DNA from: Clostridiales bacterium
GTDB lineage: Bacteria; Bacillota; Clostridia; Oscillospirales; Oscillospiraceae
Length of the DNA: 64,000 bases
Reading direction: 5' to 3'
Assembly (NCBI GenBank): GCA_022775085.1
Contig: JALFJQ010000039.1
Location: 1 to 64,000, forward strand
Every line of letters starts with the position of its first letter. The stretch's first letter is position 1. Shown piece after piece: positions 25,173-33,300 of this stretch. The translations under genes and the position numbers were made by a program. The notes beneath the pieces are model-generated. The model ran no database searches. It saw only the letters and a list, made by a program, of their open reading frames with translations, and was not told the origin of the DNA.

Positions 25173-25971
25173 GGATATTACGCTGGGCCAGTACTTCCCC
25201 GGGAAATCCATCATTCACCGGCTGGACCCCCGAACCAAGCTCATTATGCTGGTGGTTTACATTGTGGCCCTGTTTCTGGCGGACAGCTGGGTGTCCTATG
25301 GCCTGATGTTCCTGTTCCTTGTATCGGTGATTTGGCTGTCCACCATTCCGCTGAAATCCATTCTGCGGGGTATGAAGCCGCTGGTGATGATCCTGATTTT
25401 CACGGGCGTTCTGAACTTGTTCTTTACCCAGGAGGGAGAGGTGCTCTTCCATTTCTGGATTCTCACCGTGACTACCGGCGGCCTTTCCCGGGCGGTAATG
25501 ATGATGTCCCGCATTCTGATGCTGATTACCGGCACCTTCCTGCTGACCTACACCACCTCGCCCATCGCTCTGACGGATGGTCTGGAATCTCTGATGAAGC
25601 CCCTGAAAAAAATCGGCGTCCCGGTGCACGAGCTGTCCATGATGATGTGCATTGCCCTGCGGTTTATTCCCACGCTGATTGAAGAGACAGACAAAATTAT
25701 GTGTGCCCAGAAGGCCAGAGGCGCGGATTTTGAGACCGGCTCCCTGATGGACCGGGCCAAGGCCCTGATCCCCATTCTGGTGCCCCTGTTCATCAGTGCC
25801 TTCCGCCGGGCCGACGAGCTGGCCACCGCTATGGAATGCCGCTGCTATCAGGGCGGCGAGGGCAGAACCAAGATGAAGCTGCTGCGCTACCATCGGGAGG
25901 ACTTCGTTTCCTATGGGGTGGGCGCTGTGCTGGTGGTTGTGGTCATCGGTCTCAAATCTGTGGGCCTGTGA
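25165..25971 (+). CDS. ecfT: energy-coupling factor transporter transmembrane protein EcfT
   Basis: 268 residues with about five hydrophobic segments and the cytoplasmic coupling helices carrying Ala-Arg-Gly motifs (AQKARGADFE). Starts LGQYFPGKSIIHRLDPRTKL, a hallmark of EcfT. The ATG at 25165 lies inside the end of ecfA2 and has GGAGGTG upstream. Confidence 0.96.
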   Translation: MLKDITLGQYFPGKSIIHRLDPRTKLIMLVVYIVALFLADSWVSYGLMFLFLVSVIWLSTIPLKSILRGMKPLVMILIFTGVLNLFFTQEGEVLFHFWILTVTTGGLSRAVMMMSRILMLITGTFLLTYTTSPIALTDGLESLMKPLKKIGVPVHELSMMMCIALRFIPTLIEETDKIMCAQKARGADFETGSLMDRAKALIPILVPLFISAFRRADELATAMECRCYQGGEGRTKMKLLRYHREDFVSYGVGAVLVVVVIGLKSVGL

Positions 25972-25979
25972 GGGACGCT

Positions 25980-26759
25980 ATGCGCAATATCGCACTGATT
26001 TTAACTTATCTTGGAACCGATTATCACGGCTGGCAGGTGCAGAAGAACCTGCCCACCGTGGCGGAAACGCTGGAAAAAGCCGCTGCCATGATTGTGGGGC
26101 ATCCGGTGCACATGACCGGCTGCGGACGCACCGACGCGGGCGTTCACGCCCGGTGCTACGTAGCGAATTTCCGAACCAGCTCCACTATCCCGGTGGAGCG
26201 GCTTCCCTACGCGCTCAACACCCATCTGCCCTGTGACATCGTGGTGACGAAGGCTTTTGAGGTTCACGAAAACTTCAACGCTATCGGCTCCTGCGTCCGC
26301 AAGGAATACACCTATCAGATCTACAACTCCCGGCTGAAAGATCCGTTTTATGTCAACCGTGCCTGGTTTTATCCCCGGCATCTGGACGAGGGTATTATGC
26401 AGGCGGCGGCCAGCCAGTTCGTGGGCACCCACGACTTCGCGGCGGTGAGAAGTGTGGGCACGGATGTCAAATCCACCGTCCGCACGGTATACTATTACAA
26501 TGTGGAGCGGCAGGGGAATGTGATCACCCTGAAGGTCTGCGCCAACGGTTTCCTGTACAATATGGCCCGGGCCATGGCCGGCACTGTGGTCTACGCGGCG
26601 GAGGGGAAGATCCGCCCCGAGGAGATCGGGGCCATTCTGGATTCCGGAAACCGAACCGCCGCCGGCCCCACCGTGCCCCCCGGGGGGCTGTACATGACCC
26701 ACCTGTGGTACGATGACGGTATCGAGAAGTTTGAGGTGGGAAGCGACTGGACGAAATAG
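25980..26759 (+). CDS. truA: tRNA pseudouridine(38-40) synthase TruA
   Basis: 259 residues. Catalytic motif CGRTDAGVHA, with Asp as the nucleophile; YLGTDYHGWQ at the N-terminus and FLYNMARAMAG near the C-terminus. Modifies U38-U40 of tRNA anticodon arms. Eight bases after ecfT, the common Firmicutes order. Confidence 0.97.
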   Translation: MRNIALILTYLGTDYHGWQVQKNLPTVAETLEKAAAMIVGHPVHMTGCGRTDAGVHARCYVANFRTSSTIPVERLPYALNTHLPCDIVVTKAFEVHENFNAIGSCVRKEYTYQIYNSRLKDPFYVNRAWFYPRHLDEGIMQAAASQFVGTHDFAAVRSVGTDVKSTVRTVYYYNVERQGNVITLKVCANGFLYNMARAMAGTVVYAAEGKIRPEEIGAILDSGNRTAAGPTVPPGGLYMTHLWYDDGIEKFEVGSDWTK

Positions 26760-26786
26760 GTTCGTTCATAATTTGTTTTTCCTTTT

Positions 26787-26817
26787 TTGGCGGTTCTATG
26801 CTATACTTCACCGAAAG
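26787..26817 (+). promoter_or_regulatory. extended -10 promoter of the Clp gene
   Basis: TTGGCG and TGCTATACT with a 19-base spacer; the -10 with its upstream TG is the stronger part. No clear CtsR operator is seen. Confidence 0.5.
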
Positions 26818-26835
26818 GAAAAGGAGTGAGTGACT

Positions 26836-29127
26836 ATGCAGCCGAAAATGTGCAGCAAATGCAAGAAAAATATCGCCGTTGTGTTTATCACCAAGGTCGA
26901 AAACGGCGTGACATTGAATGAAGGCTATTGCCTGAAATGCGCCCGGAGTCTGGGCATTCCCCAGATCGATCAGGCGGTGAAGCAGATGGGTATTTCCGAG
27001 GATGACCTGGATATGCTGACGGACGAAATGAGCAGTATGTTCGGCCAGCGGGATGACAGCGATGACGCTGACGATGACGAGATCGACAGCCAGACCGCAA
27101 CCTTCCCCCTGCTGAACCAGCTCTTCGGCGGAAATCCCAACCCTCCCGCTCAGCCCCAGCGGCCCGCGAAGCGGGAGGAACAGAGCGAGGAAGGAAAGGG
27201 GAAAAAGAAGAACAAGAAGCATAAGTTTCTGGACAGCTACTGCATGGATTTAACCGGCCGGGCCAGAGAAGGAAAGCTGGATAAGGTCATCGGCAGAGAT
27301 GTGGAGACGGAGCGGGTCATTCAAATCTTGAACCGCCGCCAGAAAAACAATCCCTGTCTCATTGGTGAGCCGGGCGTTGGCAAAACCGCCATCGCCGAGG
27401 GGCTTGCCCAGCGCATCGCTGCCGGCGATGTGCCCTACAAGCTGCGGGACAAAGAAGTGTTCCTGCTGGACTTAACCGCGCTGGTGGCCGGAACCCAGTT
27501 CCGGGGCCAGTTTGAAAGCCGCATGAAGAGCCTGATCGGAGAAATCAAGGAGTGCGGCAACATCATTCTGGTCATTGACGAGGTGCACAATCTGGTGGGC
27601 GCGGGAGATGCCGAAGGCTCCATGAACGCCGCTAACATCCTGAAACCAGCCCTGTCCCGGGGCGAGATCCAGGTCATCGGCGCGACGACCTTTGCCGAGT
27701 ACCGCAAGTACATCGAGAAGGACGCGGCTCTTGAGCGCCGGTTCCAGCCGGTGACGGTAGCGGAGCCGACCATCGAGGAAGCCAGCCAGATTATGCAGGG
27801 TATCGCCAAGTCCTATGCCGAATTCCACGGGGTGGAAATCTCCCCGGAAATCGCCCACCAGTGCGTGGTGCTGTCCGAGCGGTATATTACCGACCGGTTC
27901 CTGCCGGATAAGGCCATTGACCTGCTGGACGAAGCCTGCTCTGACGTGAATCTGCAATGCAAGGAAATCAGTGAGCTTGCTCAGCTGAAAAAAGAGCGGG
28001 ACGACTACGAGCTGGAGCTGCGGATGCTGAACGAGGATACCGAGAACCAGAACTATGAGCGCCTTGCGTATCTTCGCAGCAAGCTGATGCAGATTGCCCC
28101 CAGAATCGAGGAGCTGGAAGCCCTGCCAAAGCCCGCCGTGACCATGGAGAATCTGGCAAGAATCATCGAAATGTGGACGAAGATTCCCGCCTCCAAGATC
28201 AAGGCTCAGGAGTACCAGCAGATCAAGGGCCTGGCTGGCCGCTTGAAGACCCACATCGTGGGTCAGGATCAGGCGGTGGAAGCGGTGGCTCGGGCCATCC
28301 GCCGGAACCGGGTGGGCATCAGTCCCAAGAAGCGGCCTGTCTCCTTCATTTTTGTCGGCCCCACCGGCGTGGGCAAGACGGAGCTGGTCAAGCAGCTTGC
28401 TAACGATCTGTTCGACAGCGTGGATGCCCTGATTCGCCTGGATATGTCGGAATATATGGAAAAGCACACGGTGTCCAAGCTGATCGGTTCCCCTCCCGGC
28501 TATGTGGGCTATGACGAGGCGGGCCAGCTGACGGAGAAGATCCGCCGCCGCCCCTACAGCGTGGTGCTGTTTGACGAAATCGAGAAGGCCCATCCGGACG
28601 TGCTGAACGTACTGCTGCAGGTTCTGGACGACGGCCGGATTACCGACGCCCAGGGCCGCGTGGTGAACTTTGAGAACACCATCATCGTCATGACCTCCAA
28701 TGCCGGGTCTGAGGGCCGCGTGGGCGGTCTGGGCTTTGGTCGGACGGAAGGGGATAAGGTGCAGGAGACCACCATGAAGGCTCTGCGGGAGTTTCTTCGT
28801 CCCGAGTTCCTGAACCGTGTGGACGAAATTCTGACCTTCAATCACTTGAGTGAGGAGAACTTCCTGGGCATTGCGGACATTATGCTCACCGAACTGCGGA
28901 GCAGCCTGTCCGCCCGGGGTCTGACCCTTACCTGGGACGAATCCCTGCGGCAGCTGCTGGTGAAGAAAGCCTATTCCACTACCTATGGCGCCCGGAACCT
29001 CCGCCGCACCATTCAGCGGGAGCTGGAGGACCCCATCTCCGAGACCATCATCGACAGCTTTGAGCATCCCATTTCCGCGATCCACATCATCGTTGAGAAT
29101 GATGCCGTCAAGCTGAACGCGCAGTAA
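26836..29127 (+). CDS. ClpE-like ATP-dependent unfoldase with N-terminal zinc finger
   Basis: 763 residues; AAA+ disaggregase/unfoldase that feeds ClpP. The N-terminus has a treble-clef-like zinc finger (CSKCKK at about 6-9, CLKCAR at about 34-37) as in ClpE, then an acidic linker and [11 protein letters not shown]-1: [22 protein letters not shown]-2: [21 protein letters not shown] short coiled middle domain ([19 protein letters not shown]) lies between. LGF after the second sensor (GGLGFGRT) is the expected ClpP-docking tripeptide. The ATG at 26836 is preferred over GTG at 26830, which crowds AAGGAG. Confidence 0.92.
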   Translation: MQPKMCSKCKKNIAVVFITKVENGVTLNEGYCLKCARSLGIPQIDQAVKQMGISEDDLDMLTDEMSSMFGQRDDSDDADDDEIDSQTATFPLLNQLFGGNPNPPAQPQRPAKREEQSEEGKGKKKNKKHKFLDSYCMDLTGRAREGKLDKVIGRDVETERVIQILNRRQKNNPCLIGEPGVGKTAIAEGLAQRIAAGDVPYKLRDKEVFLLDLTALVAGTQFRGQFESRMKSLIGEIKECGNIILVIDEVHNLVGAGDAEGSMNAANILKPALSRGEIQVIGATTFAEYRKYIEKDAALERRFQPVTVAEPTIEEASQIMQGIAKSYAEFHGVEISPEIAHQCVVLSERYITDRFLPDKAIDLLDEACSDVNLQCKEISELAQLKKERDDYELELRMLNEDTENQNYERLAYLRSKLMQIAPRIEELEALPKPAVTMENLARIIEMWTKIPASKIKAQEYQQIKGLAGRLKTHIVGQDQAVEAVARAIRRNRVGISPKKRPVSFIFVGPTGVGKTELVKQLANDLFDSVDALIRLDMSEYMEKHTVSKLIGSPPGYVGYDEAGQLTEKIRRRPYSVVLFDEIEKAHPDVLNVLLQVLDDGRITDAQGRVVNFENTIIVMTSNAGSEGRVGGLGFGRTEGDKVQETTMKALREFLRPEFLNRVDEILTFNHLSEENFLGIADIMLTELRSSLSARGLTLTWDESLRQLLVKKAYSTTYGARNLRRTIQRELEDPISETIIDSFEHPISAIHIIVENDAVKLNAQ

Positions 29128-29130
29128 CCG

Positions 29131-29167
29131 AAAAAGCCCCCTGTTCTTTTGAAACAGGGGGCTTTTT
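29131..29167. terminator. terminator after the Clp gene
   Basis: AAAAAGCCCCCTGTT/AACAGGGGGCTTTTT hairpin, symmetrical, directly past the stop. Confidence 0.9.
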
Positions 29168-29452
29168 GGCGCTGCAGGGGAGACAGTTCCGTTTTTTTAT
29201 GCCTGTGTCACGGATGGACGGATATGCGCGATTTTTTGCGATGAATTTATGCGATTTTTTGCGTTCAGTACTTGAAATTTCTTCCTGTTCGTGCTATGTT
29301 TTTTCGTGTAAACGTTACGAACGGGATGAGCGTGCCTTTTATAAATGGAAACGTTTCCTTTTATGCGGAAAGGGAACGCCCGGAGGGGCAGCTTAGCGCG
29401 GCGGCTTCCGTCTGACAGAGGACGGAGCTGCTCAGAACACCGGAGGTGCCGG
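29168..29452 (+). promoter_or_regulatory. promoter and 150-base leader of the pilus operon
   Basis: TTGAAA (29272-29277), a 17-base spacer and TATGTT (29295-29300). Upstream is a direct repeat of ATGCGATTTTTTGCG-type sequence (about 29224-29263). Downstream, at 29346-29357, GGAAACGTTTCC is a perfect 12-base palindrome resembling a LacI/CcpA-type operator, and a hairpin CTTCCGTC/GGACGGAG (about 29405-29428) precedes the first gene. No open frame of note. Confidence 0.6.
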
Positions 29453-29719
29453 ATGACTGATAAGGAATTACGGCGGCTTAGCCGCAATGAATTGCTTGAG
29501 ATGCTGATCTCAGAAACGGAAGAGAATGCCCGTCTGCGGGAGGAACTGGCTCAGGCGCGGGCGGAACTGGAGAACCGCCGGATCCTGGTGGAGCAGTCCG
29601 GCTCTCTGGCGGAGGCGGCGCTGCGGATTAACTGCGTTTTTGAAGCCGCCGACCGGGCCGCCAAGCAGTATCTTGAGAATATTTGCCGCACGGCAGGGGA
29701 GAATGGAGTAGAAAAATGA
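29453..29719 (+). CDS. short coiled-coil protein, first gene of the pilus operon
   Basis: 88 residues, almost all charged helix: RLSRNELLEMLISETEENA, then a heptad-like LREELAQARAELENRRI and a C-terminal AALRINCVFEAADRAAKQYL. No signal peptide, so cytosolic. GGAGGTGCC precedes the ATG. Its stop overlaps the signal peptidase start (ATGA). Similar short proteins accompany Clostridial surface-protein loci in my memory, but function is unknown. Confidence 0.8.
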   Translation: MTDKELRRLSRNELLEMLISETEENARLREELAQARAELENRRILVEQSGSLAEAALRINCVFEAADRAAKQYLENICRTAGENGVEK

Positions 29720-30306
29720 AACCGGAGTCCAAAGATCCCAAGGATTTTCCCACGGTGGAACAGCTGACGGCAGAGCTGGAACGGGTGAAATACAAGACGC
29801 GATACAAAAGCGTGCTGCGCAGCACGGTGTATATGCTGATCGTGGTGGCAGCCATTGCGGTGCTGGTGGCGACGATCTGGCTGCCGGTGCTGCAAATTTA
29901 CGGCAGCTCCATGACCCCCACGCTGAACGAAGGGAACATCGTGATTTCCATCAAAGGCTCGCAGTTCCGGCAGGGAGACCTGGTGGCGTTCTATCTGGGA
30001 AATAAGATCCTGGTCAAGCGGTGTATCGCCGGGCCGGGCCAGTGGGTGGATATTGCAGAAAACGGCGACGTCTATGTGGACGGAAAGCTGCTGGACGAAC
30101 CCTATTTGGCAGAAAAATCCTTTGGCGACTGCAACCTGGAGCTGCCCTATCAGGTGCCGGATAACCGGTATTTCTGTATGGGTGACCACCGTTCCACCTC
30201 GGTGGACTCCCGGCATACGGAGGTTGGCTGCGTATCAGAGGAGCAGATTGTTGGCAAAATTGTATTCCGGGTCTGGCCCCTGTCAGATTTTGGCGCGCTT
30301 GATTAA
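29716..30306 (+). CDS. signal peptidase I, pilus-operon type
   Basis: 196 residues. A cytoplasmic N-terminus and one transmembrane helix (about 37-57) lead into YGSSMTPTL with the catalytic Ser, then ILVKRCIAGPG with the catalytic Lys, and MGDHRSTSVDSRH, the conserved box E. Cleaves signal peptides on the outer face of the membrane. Sitting between the coiled-coil gene and a giant surface protein, it is probably dedicated to processing or assembling the pilus proteins, as SipA-type peptidases are in some pilus islands. Confidence 0.92.
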   Translation: MKPESKDPKDFPTVEQLTAELERVKYKTRYKSVLRSTVYMLIVVAAIAVLVATIWLPVLQIYGSSMTPTLNEGNIVISIKGSQFRQGDLVAFYLGNKILVKRCIAGPGQWVDIAENGDVYVDGKLLDEPYLAEKSFGDCNLELPYQVPDNRYFCMGDHRSTSVDSRHTEVGCVSEEQIVGKIVFRVWPLSDFGALD

Positions 30307-30314
30307 GGAGACTG

Positions 30315-33300
30315 GTGAGTGATATGAGGCAAGACGAAGAGAAAACAGTGCAGAAATACGCGAAGGAGCGGCGGAGCAGGAAGCGCTGGCACCGAGTGGC
30401 GACCTGTCTGGCGGCAGTGGTGGTGTTCTGTACCACCTATGCGCTGATCCTGCCGGCCATCACGATGGAGAAGCACTGCGGTCTTACGGAGCATATCCAT
30501 ACCGACGCCTGCTATACGCAGGTGACGGCAATTGAAAAGAAGGTGCCGGTATGCACGGCGGAGAGACTTGGGATTCACCAGCATACGGATACCTGTTATG
30601 ACGCGGATGGAAAGCTGATCTGCGGCCAGGCGGACTATGTGGTTCACCATCACGACGCGGCCTGCTATGACGAAAACGGCGTTCTTTGGTGTCCGCTTCC
30701 GGAGACCGAGGCGCACCAGCATACCGACAGCTGTTATTCTAAGCCGGAACCGGCCGAGGAAACCGTACATACCCATACGGACGGTTGTTATACCCTGGAG
30801 CGGGGGGATTTGCTCTGCCAGGAGCATGTGCATACGGATGCCTGCTATGCGGAAACAACCAAGCTGATCTGCGATGTGGAAGAGAGCGCCGGCCATCAGC
30901 ACGACGAAAGCTGCACGGACGAAAACGGGGAGATCGTCTGCGGACAGGAGTGCTCTGAGGGGCACCAGCACACGGAAGGCTGTTACGAAACCATCCGGGA
31001 GCTGACCTGCGGGAGCGACAGCAGCCACCAGCACGGCGACGACTGCTATGAGTGGAAGCAGGTGCTGACCTGTGATCTGCCCACGGAGCCGACGGAAGGG
31101 GAACCGGTGCTGATTTGCGGAGAACCGGCAGCGGTTTCTCATCAGCACACGGATGCGTGCTTTGAGACGGTGGAGGAGCCAGTGGATACCGAGGCTCTGA
31201 CCTGTACGATCCCCGAGGACGAAAATCACACCCATGGCCCCCGGTGCTATGGAACATGGGAGCTGACCTGCGGTATGCAGGAGCATGTCCATGGAGAGGG
31301 CTGCGTCGTGGACGAGGACGCTTTCTGCGGAAAGCAAGCCCATACCCACGACGAGACTTGTCTCGATGAGAATGGCAATCAGGTCTGCGGACTGGAAGAG
31401 CATACCCACACGCTTTCCTGCTATTCCGATCCGGAAGCGGATGTGGAGACCCGGGAGCAGTGGGAGCAGACCTTTGCGAAGGTTACCCTCACCGGCGACT
31501 GGCGGCAGGATGTGATCGCCATTGCCGAGACCCAGCTGGGCTATACGGAAAGCGCCCGGAATTACGCGGTTTGGGAGGACGGGACTACCCACGGGTACAC
31601 CCGCTACGGCGACTGGTACGGCAGTCCCTATGGGGATTGGTGCGCCATGTTCGCGTCCTTCTGCATCCACTATGCGGGTGTGGAGGATATGCCCCTGAAC
31701 TGGGGCTGCCGGACCTGGATCGCGGAACTGGAGCCTCTTGACCGCTATCGGCCTGCCCAGGGGGAGGAGCCTTATTCGCCCGAGGTGGGAGACCTGATCT
31801 TCTACGACTGGGAGGGAGACGGCCTTTCCGACCATGTGGGTCTTGTGGCGGAGCGGATCCCCGAAACGGAGGACGAGCCTGCGCGTCTGGTGGCAATTGA
31901 GGGAAATTCCGCCAACAAGGTGCAGTCTGTGACCTACGATCTGGATGACCCCGTGATTCTGGGCTACGGTCTGCTGCCGGAGCAGGAATTCTTCTGCGGC
32001 AAAACCGGCCATGTCCACACCGCCCGGTGCGGCAGCGGCTGCCCGCTGGAAGAGCATATCCACACGGAGCAGTGCGAACTTCCCGCGGAGGAAGAAGTGC
32101 TGACGAACCTGACCTTTGAGGGCGCGGATTATACCGTCCTGGTTCAGTATGGGCCGGACGCGGCGCTGCCCGAGGGCGTGAAGCTGGAGGTATCGGAGAT
32201 TCCCGGGGATTCCGAGGAATATCAGGATTACCTGAGCCAGACTTCCACCGCCATGGAGAAGGCAGGACAGACGGACACGGTGGTATTCGCCCGGTTCTTT
32301 GACATCCGGTTTACGCTGGACGGGCAGACATTGGAGCCTGCGGCGCCGGTTTCTGTCACCATCACCTATGCCGAACCGGTGGAGACATCTGAGGATGCCA
32401 GCTGCCAGGCCATCCACTTTGGACAGGAGGGCACGGAAATTCTGGACGTGACCACCGAACAGCGGGAGGACGGCTCCACCAGCTTCACCCACACCCAGAA
32501 CGGTTTCTCCGTGGTGGGTGATGTGGTGACGCGATTGGTGGCTCTAAATCCCGCGGACAATGGCCCGGATCGGCTCCCGGTGGATTACTACGTCTGCATT
32601 GACGGAGTATGGACCTGTGTCGGTTCCACCAAAACCGGGTGGTATTATACCAGAAATTGGCACGGAGAAGAAGGTTTTACTGATTACAACCGGGACTACA
32701 TTACCGTGGCCCAAGCAGTGTCCATTCTGGGCCCCTACGGCTTTACCGGGAATGAAACAAATCCCTCTCTGGTGACAGCTTATCAGCAGAAATCCAGTAA
32801 TACTTATGTTTATTCCGACACGAATACCGTCTCAGTCCCCAAGGATTCAGAGAACGGAACGAAAATCCTTCCCCTTTCCAGAAACCCGGACCACGCCGGT
32901 TACAACCTCTATTACCTGCCGAATAACAATGCAACGATTGGTGCCACAGCCTCCCCGGAGAATCTGGACAAAACCGCCAACGGATTTTACACCGTCAAGG
33001 TATTTGACGCTCAGGGTGAGGAAATTACATCCGATTTGGTATTCACCGGCGGCAGCTTCACCTATGACGCATCCGCATCGGATGTCACCAGCTGGCTCGT
33101 GGCCCGGGTCGGCGGTACAGTGGAAGCTGTAAGCGGCAGTCAGATTGTGGTGAACGACGTAACGACCCCGGTTACCATTTCTCCCAATCCCGGCATCGAT
33201 GCGGGAAACCACAGCGTGACCTTCAAGGTTATGATCGACGGGGAATGGAAAACGGTCGGCTCTCTGCCTTATTACTATTCCGGAAATGTGGGCGGCTCCG

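Noticed and set aside
27472-29085. 537-codon minus-strand open frame
   Set aside because: Shadow of the ClpE-like gene; no ribosome-binding site or domain.
30480-31430. CRISPR-like spaced repeats
   Set aside because: The periodic signal is the coding repeat of HxHTxxCY motifs, with varying spacing and bases; no CRISPR array or cas gene is in the window.
30303-32492. 729-codon open frame on the minus strand
   Set aside because: It lies antisense to the His/Cys-array and CHAP part of the giant surface protein; its composition follows from that gene's codon bias and it has no start signal.
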